A stretch of DNA of 64,000 nt from CAZTYI01 sp964466185 (lineage in GTDB: Bacteria; Chlamydiota; Chlamydiia; Chlamydiales; SM23-39), in assembly GCA_964466185.1 (NCBI GenBank), contig CAYXMS010000003.1:14262-78261 (forward strand), read 5' to 3'. Below the pieces are notes generated by a model. It searched no databases. It saw nothing but the letters and a program-made list of their open reading frames with translations, and was not told the DNA's origin. Below, in pieces: positions 1 through 10,400 of this stretch; the first letter of the stretch is position 1, and the number at the start of each line of letters is the position of its first letter. The position numbers were made by a program, and so were the translations under genes.

Positions 1-273
1 GTTGATTTTAGCCTCGCCTGAAATAATTTGGCCTTCAAATAAAAAGGTATGTTTGGCCAGCTTATTTATAGGAAAATATTCTCCCAGCTGTTTTGTGATT
101 TTGACTCGATAGCCGGTCTCTTCTTCTGCTTCTCGTTTGGCAGCTTGTTTCGCTGTTTCGTTTTTTTCAATACCGCCGCCCGGCAAGACCCAGACCGGAA
201 CATCTCTTCGTTTGATCAGGAGAATTTTTTTTCTGTTCTCAGAGAAAATGGCTGTAATGGCTGTCTTGGACAT
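1..273 (-). CDS. NUDIX hydrolase, partial (C-terminus beyond the window)
   Basis: Reading the minus strand from ATG at 273 gives 91 codons that run off the left edge. Residues of about 31-54 carry a complete NUDIX box of the form GX5EX7REXXEEXG (it begins GGIEKNE and ends REAEEETGY). This is the Mg-binding catalytic helix of enzymes that hydrolyse nucleoside diphosphates linked to another moiety. The N-terminus has the usual beta strands with VWVLPGGG just before the box. The substrate cannot be told; MutT-like nucleotide sanitation is the common role. Only the family is secure. No good Shine-Dalgarno sequence precedes the start. Confidence 0.85.
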   Translation of the reverse strand, partial: MSKTAITAIFSENRKKILLIKRRDVPVWVLPGGGIEKNETAKQAAKREAEEETGYRVKITKQLGEYFPINKLAKHTFLFEGQIISGEAKIN

Positions 274-331
274 TTGCTTTATTTTTAATTAAAATGCTAC
301 TCTTGTTTTTGAAAAAAAGCGAGGCTTTTTC

Positions 332-802
332 GTGCGAACATGTTCTTTTTTGCTCATTTTGCTTTTGAGTTTTTTTAGCTTGTCTTGTTATAAAAACCAC
401 TTGTATGTGCTGATGGAAAATGTCGAGGCTGATAGCTTGGCTTCAACTCATGTAGGATCTCCCGATTTTAGGCAAAAAAATCCCCCTTTGGGTCAAAAAA
501 TTGTTGTCAGCTGGAGTTTTCCTCATGCTCTTTTTGCTAAAAAATTGTCTATGTTTTTAACTGTCAGATTCTGGAATAATCTCCAAGAGACGAAAATTAT
601 TCCTTTGCAAAAATCCTGGGGCACTCAGGCTTTCTTTTTCTCTAATCCCAAATTGGAAAAAAATCTGAAAATTTTAACTTATCGTATTCAGATTGTATCT
701 GACAAGGGGGAATTAATAGAAGAATGGAAACAGCAGCTGTGGACTAGGCTTATAGATATAGATAATGAAGAAGAAAACAATTTTTCTGATCTTGATGAAT
801 AA
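332..802 (+). CDS. putative lipoprotein, 156 aa
   Basis: The GTG start at 332 follows GAGG (321-324) at good spacing. The protein opens with a short basic/hydrophobic signal (RTCSFLLILLLSFFSLSC) whose lipobox LSLSC puts the lipidated cysteine at about residue 19. That predicts export and anchoring to the inner or outer membrane. The remainder is a mostly beta-looking domain with an acidic C-terminal tail (DIDNEEEN). I recognise no family. It is convergent with valS; the two stop codons are three bases apart. The lipoprotein call is firm, the function is unknown. Confidence 0.7.
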   Translation: MRTCSFLLILLLSFFSLSCYKNHLYVLMENVEADSLASTHVGSPDFRQKNPPLGQKIVVSWSFPHALFAKKLSMFLTVRFWNNLQETKIIPLQKSWGTQAFFFSNPKLEKNLKILTYRIQIVSDKGELIEEWKQQLWTRLIDIDNEEENNFSDLDE

Positions 803-805
803 TTT

Positions 806-3637
806 TTAATTTTGAAAATCTTTAATTTTCTTTTGTAAATTCAGACTGTGGTTTTGTAAAGTTTCAAATTGGGTTTTCATTTTAGATATAATGGCTTTGG
901 GAGCTTTAGTTAAAAATTCGGGATTTTTAATTTTTTGCTCCAATTTGACTATTTGCTCGTCGATTTTGGTTTTTTCTTTGATCAAACGGTTTTTTTCTTT
1001 TTCAACCATTTCTTGTGAAAGAGGCAAAACTATTTTTAGCTTGTTTAAAAGAGCAGACGCTCCATGGGGCAGTTTCTTTTCTTGAGTTACAAAAGTAAGA
1101 CTTTCAGCTTTGGCTAAAGTTTTTATTAAAAGTTCGTTTTCCTGAATAATTTTTAATTCTTTTTTACTTTTTACATTAAAATAAATTAGAGGTTTTTCCT
1201 GCGGGGGGATCTTCATTTCCATACGTATATTGCGAATAGCACGGACAATGTCTTCCAGATAAGCAAAGATTTTTTCTGTTTTTATAGACATGTCTTTTTT
1301 TAAAGCTTTGGGATAGCTGGTAATAATCAGCGCCTGGTTTTGCAGCGCTGCTAAGGCATCCTGGCTATAATTGTCAAGATGAGAGGAAATCGGAACTGAA
1401 CCGAAATCTTTTTTTAAAATCTGAAAAATTTCTTCGGTAATAAAAGGCGTAATCGGATGCAAAAGCCTTAAAGAATTTAAAAGTATGATCAACAAAAGCT
1501 TTTGTTTGTTTTCCTTGATCTCAGCTGTTAGGGCATTGCCAAATAAAACAGGTTTACAAAGTTCTAAATAATATGAACAGAAATCATTCCAGAAAAAGTC
1601 ATAAGGTAAAGCAGCGGCTTTGTCAAATTCATAATTTTCTAGAAAGTGCCTTTCTTTTTGAATAACTTTGTTTAAACGGGAGAGAATCCATTTGTCCTCT
1701 AAAGTAAATAGGCCTTTTTTCAAGCCCTGTTTTAAAGACGCTTGCGATAGGGAAGCCAAATTGCTTAAAACAAAGCGGGCTCCATTCCAGATTTTATTGG
1801 TAAAGTTTTTATACTCATCAAATCTTCTTAAATCTAAGTCTATCTGGCTGGCATGAGTAACTGTAGAACTCAAGGCGATCCGCATGGCATCTGTTCCATA
1901 TTTTTCAATAATTTCTAAAGGATCAATAATATTGCCCTTGGATTTGCTCATTTTTTCCCATTTGGAAAAAATATCTCTTGTCAGCGGTTTGCCCAGATCA
2001 TATTCTGTTTTTTCTGCTTTTTCAATATAAGTAATCGAGCCATCTTCATCTTTTTTCCAGTAAGATTTGCCATAAATTAAACCATGCAGAAAAGTTTTTC
2101 TAAAGGGGACTTTCTTTAAAGCATATTTGCTCATCAAGATCATTCTAGCTACCCAGAAAAATAAAATGTCATGGCCGGTAATCAAAACAGAAACCGGAAA
2201 AAATTTTTTTAGCTCAGCGGTTTTTTCAGGCCACCCTAAAGTAGAAAATGGCCAAAGAGCAGAAGAAAACCAGGTATCCAAAACATCTTCTTCTCTTTTC
2301 CAGCCTTGAGGATTTTTTTTGACCTCTTCCGGCTCTTCTTCAATTGAACAAATCATTTGATCCGGATTTTTAAGATTGTACCAAATAGGAATTCTGTGGC
2401 CCCACCAGAGCTGCCTGGAAATACACCAGTCGCGTAGATTGTTAATCCAGTGAAAATAAGTATGTTTCCATTGCTCCGGAATGATTTGTATTTCGTTTTG
2501 CTCGACTGTCTTTTTTAGCTCGTCTTTGAAAGCAGTCATTTTGACAAACCATTGCTTGGAAAGATAAGGCTCAATAATAGCTTTGGATCTATAAGAAATC
2601 CCAATCCTTAACTGATAAGGCTCTATTTTTTCTAAAAGATTTAAAGCTCGCATCTTTGCTACTGCTTTTTCACGGGCCTTTAGCATTTTTAAACCGGTAA
2701 ATTCTTTTCCGCCGTTCTCATTGATTGTGCCATCAGGATTCATGATATTGATAATTTCTAGACTGTGGCGGGTTCCTATGGCATGATCGTTAAAATCATG
2801 GGCGGGGGTGATTTTTAAAGCTCCTGTGCCGAATTCTTTTTCTACATAACTGTCAGCTATAATTGGAATAGTGCGCTTTGTCAAGGGCAGTTTAATTTCT
2901 TGGCCGATAAAATCTTTATATCTGGGATCATCCGGCGCTACAGCAACAGCTGTGTCTCCCAGCATAGTCTCAGGACGGGTGGTAGCAATGACAATATATT
3001 TTGAATTGTCATGGGCTAAAGGATAGCGGAAATACCAAAGTGAGCCTGTTTTTTCTTCCCATTCAACTTCGTCATCGGCAATGGCTGTTTGGGTGATAGG
3101 ATCCCAGTTGACCAGATAATTGCCTCTGTAAATTAGGCCGTCTTCAAACATTTTCTTGAAAATGGTCTTAACAGCTAAAGAACATTGCTCATCTAAAGTA
3201 AACTTCAGATAAGACCAGTCGCAAGAACAGCCCGCTTTTTCAATCTGTTTTAAAATATTTTTTTCTTTGTCCTCTTTCCATTGCCAAACTCTTTTTAAAA
3301 ATTCGTCTCTAGTAAAGTCGGCCCTTCTTTTGCCTTCTGTTTGAATTAAATGTTTTTCAACTACTGTTTGTGTAGATATGCCTGCATGGTCGGTTCCAGG
3401 GACCCAAAGGGCATCAAAGCCGTCCATTCTTTTAAAACGAATTAAAATGTCCTGCAAAGTGCAGCCCATTGCATGGCCCATATGTAAAACGCCAGTAACA
3501 TTGGGCGGAGGCATAATTATGAAAAAAGGTTTTTTTCTGGATCTGACAGCAGCTTGAAAAAGGTTTTTTTCTTTCCAGAATTTGTACCATTTGGCTTCGA
3601 CTTCTTGGGGGTTGTAATGAGGTGAAAGATCTGCCAT
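806..3637 (-). CDS. valS: valyl-tRNA synthetase
   Basis: Class I aminoacyl-tRNA synthetase that charges tRNA-Val in the cytoplasm. At 943 aa it has the full family length. The HIGH signature appears as HMGH at residues 52-55 inside PPPNVTGVLHMGHAMG, and the KMSKS loop appears as KMSKSKGN near residue 560. The editing (CP1) domain lies between them (ATTRPETMLGDTAVAV, typical of ValS). The C-terminal 70 residues are a Lys/Glu-rich coiled coil, the ValS tRNA-binding arm. The gene lies downstream of pknD on the same strand with a 270-base gap, an arrangement I recall from Chlamydia. Start ATG at 3637. Confidence 0.98.
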   Translation of the reverse strand: MADLSPHYNPQEVEAKWYKFWKEKNLFQAAVRSRKKPFFIIMPPPNVTGVLHMGHAMGCTLQDILIRFKRMDGFDALWVPGTDHAGISTQTVVEKHLIQTEGKRRADFTRDEFLKRVWQWKEDKEKNILKQIEKAGCSCDWSYLKFTLDEQCSLAVKTIFKKMFEDGLIYRGNYLVNWDPITQTAIADDEVEWEEKTGSLWYFRYPLAHDNSKYIVIATTRPETMLGDTAVAVAPDDPRYKDFIGQEIKLPLTKRTIPIIADSYVEKEFGTGALKITPAHDFNDHAIGTRHSLEIINIMNPDGTINENGGKEFTGLKMLKAREKAVAKMRALNLLEKIEPYQLRIGISYRSKAIIEPYLSKQWFVKMTAFKDELKKTVEQNEIQIIPEQWKHTYFHWINNLRDWCISRQLWWGHRIPIWYNLKNPDQMICSIEEEPEEVKKNPQGWKREEDVLDTWFSSALWPFSTLGWPEKTAELKKFFPVSVLITGHDILFFWVARMILMSKYALKKVPFRKTFLHGLIYGKSYWKKDEDGSITYIEKAEKTEYDLGKPLTRDIFSKWEKMSKSKGNIIDPLEIIEKYGTDAMRIALSSTVTHASQIDLDLRRFDEYKNFTNKIWNGARFVLSNLASLSQASLKQGLKKGLFTLEDKWILSRLNKVIQKERHFLENYEFDKAAALPYDFFWNDFCSYYLELCKPVLFGNALTAEIKENKQKLLLIILLNSLRLLHPITPFITEEIFQILKKDFGSVPISSHLDNYSQDALAALQNQALIITSYPKALKKDMSIKTEKIFAYLEDIVRAIRNIRMEMKIPPQEKPLIYFNVKSKKELKIIQENELLIKTLAKAESLTFVTQEKKLPHGASALLNKLKIVLPLSQEMVEKEKNRLIKEKTKIDEQIVKLEQKIKNPEFLTKAPKAIISKMKTQFETLQNHSLNLQKKIKDFQN

Positions 3638-3870
3638 AAAATTCTTGTCGGTTAATTAATTAAAAATGTTTGGATATTTCAGCTTTTAGTCTAAGAGTTT
3701 GTTTTACTTAAAATATTATGCAATCAGCCTATTAAAAATAAATGAATAAGCTGAAAATATAAGGAAAATTTTAAATCAAAATTTTAAATTGTTTGTTTGA
3801 ACCAACGTGACAATCTCTAAAATCTTTTTTTTATTCTATGCTTTTTAGTATGAACAAATGACATGACGCA

Positions 3871-3900
3871 ATCCCCTTGCTTTAGGCATGGGGAGGGTCA
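3871..3900 (+). repeat. solo IS200/IS605-like end hairpin
   Basis: CCCC(T)TGC at 3873-3880 pairs with GCA(T)GGGG at 3886-3893 around a TTTAG loop and is followed by AGGGTCA. The same plan, AATCC-stem-CTTTAGGC-stem-GGGAGG-TCA, occurs at 44715-44744, so this is a dispersed element and not a chance hairpin. It resembles the subterminal hairpins at IS200/IS605-superfamily ends as I remember them. No transposase lies beside it. It sits just past the pknD stop codon in the 270-base pknD-valS gap, which otherwise shows only AT-rich sequence. A T-tract does not follow, so it is not a standard terminator. Confidence 0.45.
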
Positions 3901-3907
3901 GATATGA

Positions 3908-6790
3908 TCATTGTAAATAATAGTTTAAAGCATCTGAGTGAGACTGAGTTAGCGTATAATAGATTTTTAAAAATTTTTTCAGCTTCTGTTTCTCATAAGG
4001 CAGAAGTTTTTTAGGCCAATCTTTTTGGGGCTTTAAAATAAATTGGCCGAATAATGCTCCAATAGAGGGATACGAAGTGTCTAAAGCAGAATTAAAGTGC
4101 ATTTTAGCAACTTCTAATTCTCCTTGGAGCATTAAAAAAATGCCATAAGGAATAAAAAGTGAATTTCTATCATCAGCCCTTTCTTCTTCTGTAAAATTCT
4201 TAAAAAGAATTTCTGCTTGCTTTAGTTGCTTTTTTAAAAGATGGGCCCAAATTTGATAGCTGATAAGCAGATTTTTTAGGTTTTTTTTCTTTTTTAGTTC
4301 TTTTTCATTTTGACCAGACAAGGATTTTAACTTTTTCAGTTCGATGGTTTTTAAAATAGCATTGATCAGATCCGGCCTATTATTCTCAAGAGCATTATTC
4401 AAGAGAAAAAGTTGGCAGGATAAATTAATTTCACCGGTTTCTTTGGTCTTTAAATCTGAAATTGGTAGAAATTGTATAGATGAAGTTTTTTTAAAGCTGT
4501 CTTTTAAAATATTAAGCGTTTTTTTGATCTGATAAAAATTATGATCAAAACAGCTTGAAAAATAGTTGGTATTGGAGTCCTGTTTGTAATTAGATTTATT
4601 TTTTAAAAAATATGCTTGGATTTCTTGAAAAGCGGACATTTCAAGAAGAGCCAATAAAATATTATGAATGTCTAAAAGATTAGTTTTGTTTTTAGTGTTT
4701 AAAGTTTGCAAGTATTCTAAAAGCAGATTTTTTTTGTTTAGATATACTGCCAGTTTGATCAAAAGATTGTTTTTAGTTGTTAAAAAAAACGGTACCTGAG
4801 GTAGGTTTTTTTCTAAATTTTGAGTTAAAAATTCTGTGTCCGGTAGTTTGTTTTTTTCAGGAAAAAGCAGTAAAAAAATCAGCATTAGTCTTAAATGAGC
4901 TTCTTTTTGAGCAAAAGAACTCTCGTGCAGCCGCATTAGCAAATGTTTTTTTAATATATAAAGCAATGGATGCTTTTTGAATTTGCGTAAAGCCAGTTCC
5001 AAACATTTGGATTCTTCTTCATCTTCTTTTAAAGTAGCATAGACAATAGATTTGCCTAGATATTCTAAAGGGGCTCCCGCACTTTTTTTTAATTTTTCAA
5101 ATTCTAAAAGAGCCTGTTCAAAAAGTTCGCTGTCAGCTTCTTGTTTAGCTTTTTCTAAAATTGTAATGCCTGCCCTGAAAAGAGCTTCTCTTTCTTCTGC
5201 CCTTCCAGGAAAAGAAGAAGCTATGCGTTTATATTCTAAATAAGCACTTGAGACATCTTTTTTTGCTAAAAAAGCATCCGGTAGTGCAAGACAACTGATC
5301 TGTAAGTTATTCGAAGCTGCAAAAAGCTTGAAATTGGAAATTAAAAAAGAGTTGTCTTTGGAAAAAAGACCTAAATAAGAACCAAAAATAGGAATGTAGC
5401 TAATATAAGAAAGAATGAGTTTCCCATTTAAATAACAGCGGATGGTATTTTCCGATTTTTCAATTTCTACTTGATGCCAAACTTCTTTTTTGATTTCAAT
5501 ATTTTGATTTTTTAAAACTAAAACCGATTTATGAGAAAGCTCCACAGAGCCTTTTTTTTTGGGATTAAAATAAATTAAAAAACCTTCGTCGATCAGATAT
5601 TTGCCCTTATTTTCAGGAATCGAAAACAAAATACCCATGCCTGAGCTGTTTTTTTTAAAAAGAAATTCAAAAGAAATTTTAAAACTGCCGGAAAGAGTGG
5701 TTTTAGATAGCCAAACTGAAGCCCAGTCAGAGCTTTTTATAGTTTGAGGAAGATATAAGTTTTCTTGGAAAATAAAAGCATTAGGATCCTTTAGATCTAA
5801 AATGTCTTGAAGCAGCCATTCAGGTCTTCCTTCAATATAATTTTTAATATCGGCAATCAGTTCTAAAACAGTCTGATAACGGTTCTTTTTTTCAAAAGCC
5901 AGACATTTTTTAACCATCTTGGCAAGAACTAAAGGAATGTCTCTATACGGAGCGGCTAGAGCAGGATTCGGTATTTTTTCCAGCCTAGCCTGCTTACGGA
6001 AAGATTCAACGGATTTTCTTTTGAAAGGCGAGCGTAGCGTCAAAATGTGATATAAAATAACGCCTAAAGCATAAACATCAGATAAAATCGAGGCCTTTTC
6101 CCCCAGCACACATTCAGGCGCTAAATAAGTAATAGTACCTGCTACTTTGCCTGGATGGGTCAGATCAGAATTTTGAAAATAAGAAGTTTTTGTATGTTCT
6201 ATCGGATTGGTTGGTTTGTTTTTTTTTGCTTTTCCAATCTCTTGAACTTTAATCTGGGCAGAAGTACTGTTTTTTATATTTGGAATATTATCTTTTAAAT
6301 AATTGGCAATTCCCCAGTCTAAAATTAAAACCTCACCATATTTTCCGACTAAAATATTGGATGGTTTTAAATCACGATGGATAATTTGTTTGGAATGTAC
6401 AAAGGCAATAGCTTCGCAAACAGCTAAAAAAATACGAATTAAATTGGGAATGGAACCTTCAGTTCCTACTCGTTCAATAGCTTCTACTAAAATCTCTTTG
6501 AGGGTTTTGCTTTCTACATAAGGCATAGTATAGTAAACGCTGTTTTTATCTTCATGAATAGAATAAATGGGAATAACAGCAGGGTGCGTCAGCTGCGATG
6601 CAATTTTAGCCTCTTTTAAAAAACGCTTGCGCATCACCGGTTTGCTTGCAAGATCCGAGCGGATCTTTTTTAATGCTACTGTTCTACAGCAAACAGAATC
6701 ATAGGCTAAAAAAATTTCGCCCATGCCACCAGTTGCAATTTGGTCTAAAATTTGATATCTGCCTATTTTATTTTGTTTGTTTTTTGTCAC
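3908..6790 (-). CDS. pknD: PknD-type serine/threonine protein kinase with C-terminal repeat region
   Basis: 960 aa, close to my memory of chlamydial PknD (about 930). Hanks-type kinase domain in the first 300 residues: glycine loop ATGGMGEIF (19-27), ATP-anchoring Lys in VALK (41), catalytic HRDLKPSN (138-145), and DWG (158-160) in place of DFG, a variant I associate with chlamydial PknD. The APE equivalent is TYLAPE. A beta-rich stretch of about residues 340-500 looks like a concanavalin/LamG-type fold (VWHQVEIEKSENTIRCYLNG). The rest is helical, Leu/Lys-rich and TPR-like. Start is GTG at 6790 without a clear Shine-Dalgarno. Targets unknown. Same strand as valS. Confidence 0.9.
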   Translation of the reverse strand: MTKNKQNKIGRYQILDQIATGGMGEIFLAYDSVCCRTVALKKIRSDLASKPVMRKRFLKEAKIASQLTHPAVIPIYSIHEDKNSVYYTMPYVESKTLKEILVEAIERVGTEGSIPNLIRIFLAVCEAIAFVHSKQIIHRDLKPSNILVGKYGEVLILDWGIANYLKDNIPNIKNSTSAQIKVQEIGKAKKNKPTNPIEHTKTSYFQNSDLTHPGKVAGTITYLAPECVLGEKASILSDVYALGVILYHILTLRSPFKRKSVESFRKQARLEKIPNPALAAPYRDIPLVLAKMVKKCLAFEKKNRYQTVLELIADIKNYIEGRPEWLLQDILDLKDPNAFIFQENLYLPQTIKSSDWASVWLSKTTLSGSFKISFEFLFKKNSSGMGILFSIPENKGKYLIDEGFLIYFNPKKKGSVELSHKSVLVLKNQNIEIKKEVWHQVEIEKSENTIRCYLNGKLILSYISYIPIFGSYLGLFSKDNSFLISNFKLFAASNNLQISCLALPDAFLAKKDVSSAYLEYKRIASSFPGRAEEREALFRAGITILEKAKQEADSELFEQALLEFEKLKKSAGAPLEYLGKSIVYATLKEDEEESKCLELALRKFKKHPLLYILKKHLLMRLHESSFAQKEAHLRLMLIFLLLFPEKNKLPDTEFLTQNLEKNLPQVPFFLTTKNNLLIKLAVYLNKKNLLLEYLQTLNTKNKTNLLDIHNILLALLEMSAFQEIQAYFLKNKSNYKQDSNTNYFSSCFDHNFYQIKKTLNILKDSFKKTSSIQFLPISDLKTKETGEINLSCQLFLLNNALENNRPDLINAILKTIELKKLKSLSGQNEKELKKKKNLKNLLISYQIWAHLLKKQLKQAEILFKNFTEEERADDRNSLFIPYGIFLMLQGELEVAKMHFNSALDTSYPSIGALFGQFILKPQKDWPKKLLPYEKQKLKKFLKIYYTLTQSHSDALNYYLQ

Positions 6791-6821
6791 TTTTTAAACC
6801 AAAGTTTATCAGTTTATTGGT

Positions 6822-6856
6822 AAGCTCCCCCTTCCTTTAATAAAAGGTGATTGACC
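6822..6856 (-). repeat. truncated transposon end related to the 31.4 kb element
   Basis: On the plus strand the segment reads AAGCTCCCCC...TTTA...AAAGGTGATTGACC. Its last ten bases, GGTGATTGAC, and the AAGCyyC...TTTA frame match the reverse complement of the 5' end of the element at 31417. They also resemble AAGCCCCC...GTGGGGCATTGAC at 52752-52783. Only the end is present and the stem has decayed. It lies just upstream of the pknD start; the rest of 6857-7074 is A/T homopolymer-rich with nothing recognisable. Confidence 0.35.
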
Positions 6857-7074
6857 AGATAAGCTTATAATTTTCCTTTTTAGCGTTTTATCTGAAAAAA
6901 ATCAGCATTATTTTTGTTATTTAGTTAAAAACTTTAAGCTTTTTTTAAAAAAGGCTCAAAAAGTAAAAAGTTTTTTTAAAAATAAAAAAAATAGAGTTTT
7001 TGAACAGTAGATTTTTTTTAATTTAATAAAAAAATAATTTTAATGCTAATAAATACAGCAATAAGACAAAGGAA

Positions 7075-7476
7075 TTATTCTTCATCTTCTACATCGTCTT
7101 CCAGATCATTGTCATCATCATTTTCGTCATCTGTTTTTTTTATGAACAGCTTGGGCTTTTGAGAGCTTGTTTTTTTGCCTGGGAAAAATTCTTTAAAAAA
7201 GATGTAAATACCACCAAGGGTAACAAAAACCGGCAGTAAAATATCTGGTTTGAATTGGAATTTGAAGGTGATATAAAGGCCAAAAAAAATAAAAAGCGCC
7301 AGGAAAGTCTCAAAAAATTCACCTAAAAGATAATGTTTTAAAGCTACTGGCAGGCCTAAAACTAAAATTAAAGCAGGCCACCAGATTTTGTAATGGGTTA
7401 AAATAGCAACGCCAATAGCAAAAAGTATAAAAGCAAGAATGTGGGCTAATTTCTTGCCCATCAGAGGACGGGCCAT
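7075..7476 (-). CDS. small membrane protein with acidic C-terminal tail
   Basis: 133 aa. The N-terminal half has three or four hydrophobic segments (about 9-30, 33-50, 52-72, 78-95). They are followed by a basic stretch (FFPGKKTSSQKPKLFIKK) and an Asp/Glu tail (ENDDDNDLEDDVEDEE). The ATG at 7476 is preceded by GGAG six bases upstream on the minus strand. It begins 18 bases after the uvrA stop, so it is probably co-transcribed with uvrA, although no functional link is obvious. No family recognised. A charged cytoplasmic tail after a membrane bundle suggests protein contacts, but that is a guess. Confidence 0.7.
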   Translation of the reverse strand: MARPLMGKKLAHILAFILFAIGVAILTHYKIWWPALILVLGLPVALKHYLLGEFFETFLALFIFFGLYITFKFQFKPDILLPVFVTLGGIYIFFKEFFPGKKTSSQKPKLFIKKTDDENDDDNDLEDDVEDEE

Positions 7477-7494
7477 AAAAAACTCCTTTTTTTT

Positions 7495-10400
7495 TTACAA
7501 TAAAGATATGAACTTTTTTCGTAAATATATTGCTGTATAAGAATTTTTATTTTCTATAATTTTTTCAGGAGTTCCAAAACAAATGACTTTTCCGCCTTCT
7601 TCTGCAGCTTCCGGACCCATATCTATAATATAATCGGCAAAAGCCATCAGATCCAGATTATGTTCAATAATAATAACTGTATGGCCATTGTCAGTCAGTC
7701 TTCTGAAAATAGGCAAAAGTTTGTTTATATCCTGCATATGTAAGCCAATAGTCGGTTCATCAAAAAGATACAAGATTTTACCGCGGCTTTTTTTCATAAG
7801 TTGAAAAGCCAGTTTAAGCCTTTGGCTTTCTCCTCCCGATAAAGTTGTTAGATCCTGTTTGAGCTTTAAATAGCCAAGACCTACTTCCTGGAGAATTTTT
7901 AAACGCTCTAAAATATTAGGAAATGCCGATAGAAAATCGGCTGCTTCTTCGATTGTCATTGCCAGAATTTTACCTAGGTGTTTGTGCTTGTATTTAATTT
8001 CTAGACTTGATCTTTTTAGCTTGTATCCTAAACAGACCGAGCATTTGGTTTCAACAGGGGGAAGAAATTGCAAATCGATTTTTTTGATGCCTAGCCCCCA
8101 GCAGGTGCGGCACATACCGCTGATGTGGTTAGAGCTGAAATGGCGAGGCTTTAGACCGCGGGCTTTAGCTATGGGGAGCTTTGCAAAAAAGGCCCTTAGA
8201 AGAGGGGTTATTTCGCTGTAAGTGGCAATGTCCGAGCGGACAGATCCCCCGATAAAATACTGGTCTATAGCTACAATTTTAGAAATTTTTTCCAGGTTTT
8301 TTATTTCCGCATAGGGCAGTTTAATCTGCGTCTGTTTTTGTTTAAGTGCCTGTATTGCACCTTTTTGCAGGATTTCGCTGATCAAAGAAGACTTGCCGGA
8401 GCCGGATAGACCGGTTACAACAGTAATTAAGGACTTGGGAATTTTCGTAGATATGTGTTTTAAGTTGTGTAAAGAGGCGTTTTTAATCTCAATAAAAGCT
8501 GAGGCTGCGGAGGGGATTTTTTTGCGCTGGAAAATAAAATTATTATTTTGGTTTTTGGACCCTTTTAGCAGGTTTTTGCAATTTTTTTTAGCCTGTTCAG
8601 TAGCTGTAGGATTGCTTTTAAAAATTAATTTTTTTTGAGACAAGTACCTGCCTGTCAAAGAAGCAGGATTGTTTAAAATTTCAGTATAATTTCCGGAGGC
8701 TGTAATTTTTCCGCCTTTTTCTCCAGCACCAGGCCCGAAATCGTAAATTAAATCAGCTTCTTTGATAATTTGCGGTTCATGTTCGATCAGGATTAAAGTA
8801 TTTTGCTGTTTTTTCAATTTTTTGAGGGCTTGCATTAAAAGATCGCTATGGTAAGGATGCAGGCCAATGGTTGGTTCGTCCAGAATGTAAAGACAGGAAG
8901 TTAATTTAGAAGCTAAGTGCTTGGCTAAATAAATTCTTTCTTTTTCACCGCCTGATAAAGTCGGCAGTTTTCTGTGTAAAGATAAATAGCCCAAGCCAAT
9001 ATCCAAAAGAAACTCTAGCTGTTTTAGAATTTGTTCTTTGATTGGTTTTAGGAATTCTTTTGTAACTTGTAGCTTGTGGATAATTTGAAAAAGATTTTTT
9101 AGTGAAGTTTCAGTGAGTTCCGCAATAGAATAGCTTTTTTTAAGTTTAAAAATGCTTAATTTGGCATTTAAAGCCAGCGGATTTAAACGGCGTCCCCAGC
9201 AGTGGGGACAGGTTCGGGTATGCATAAGATTAGTTAAAATAGATCGAATGCGATGATGCGAATGCTTGGCAGCAAATGCCAGGATTTCTTCTAAGCCACG
9301 GAATCTGAATTTGATATTTTTTTTCTTCAGCAGTTTGTTCAGGGAAATAAAGTCTAACCCGCCTTTTAAAAGAGGCGCAATTTTATCTTTTTGCTTGCTA
9401 ATCGCTGTTTTAGCTTCCAGACCATTTTTTTGTAGGAAAATTTTAAAAATTTCTGAAAATTTCTGCCCAATATAATAGGGGGTTATCTGGTAAAAAATCT
9501 GAGATGGACTTAGTTTGGCAAATTTAGTTATAAAATCAATGCCGAAAATTTTTCCCAGTCCCTGACATTCCAGGCACATGCCTTCTTCTGCGTTAAAAGA
9601 AAATGTCTTGGCAGTTAGGGCCGGATAGGACAATCCGCTGAGAGTAGCAAAAGAAAGGTCAAAAAAAAGGTCTTTGTTTTCTAGGGCTATAGTCATTTTG
9701 TTTTTGCCGATTTCTGCAGCCAGGGCTAATGCTTCCAATAGCCGCTTGGAAAAGCTTTTTTGTACAATCAAACGGTCTATAACAAGAAAAATTTCGTTTT
9801 TTAAATCTTTATTAAAAGGTATGTTTTCGTCGCAGGTAAAATATTTTCCATTTAGTCTGATTCTGATAAAACCAAGTTTAGAAATTCTCTCTAAAAACAT
9901 TTCAAAACTTTCCTGCTGAAAAGAAAAAATCGGTGTTAGAATTTGAATTTTTTTATCCGGATAATTTTTAAAAAGATGCTCTGCTACTTTTTCTTTGGTA
10001 ATAGAGACAATCTTTTCGCCGGTTTCGGGAGAAAAAGCCTCTGCTAAATGAGCAAATAAAAGACGCAGGTGATCATAGATTTCCGTCATTGTACCAATAG
10101 TAGAGCGGGGATTTAAAGAACTTCTTTTTTGCTCAAGAGCTAAGGTGGCCGGTAGGTTTTCCAAGTTTTTAATTTTGGGCTTGGCAGGCATTTTCATCAT
10201 GCCTCTAATGTAAAGAGGCTGGGCTTCAATATAGCGCCTTTGCGCTTCTGCATAGATAGTATCAAAGGCTAAAGTGGTTTTACCTGAGCCGGAAGGGCCG
10301 GAAAAAACGGTGATTTTATTTAAGGGGATTTTAAGATTTAGATTTTTTAAATTAAATTGGGAGGCCTGGCTAATTGTTAAAAATTGCTTTTTAGAAAAAT

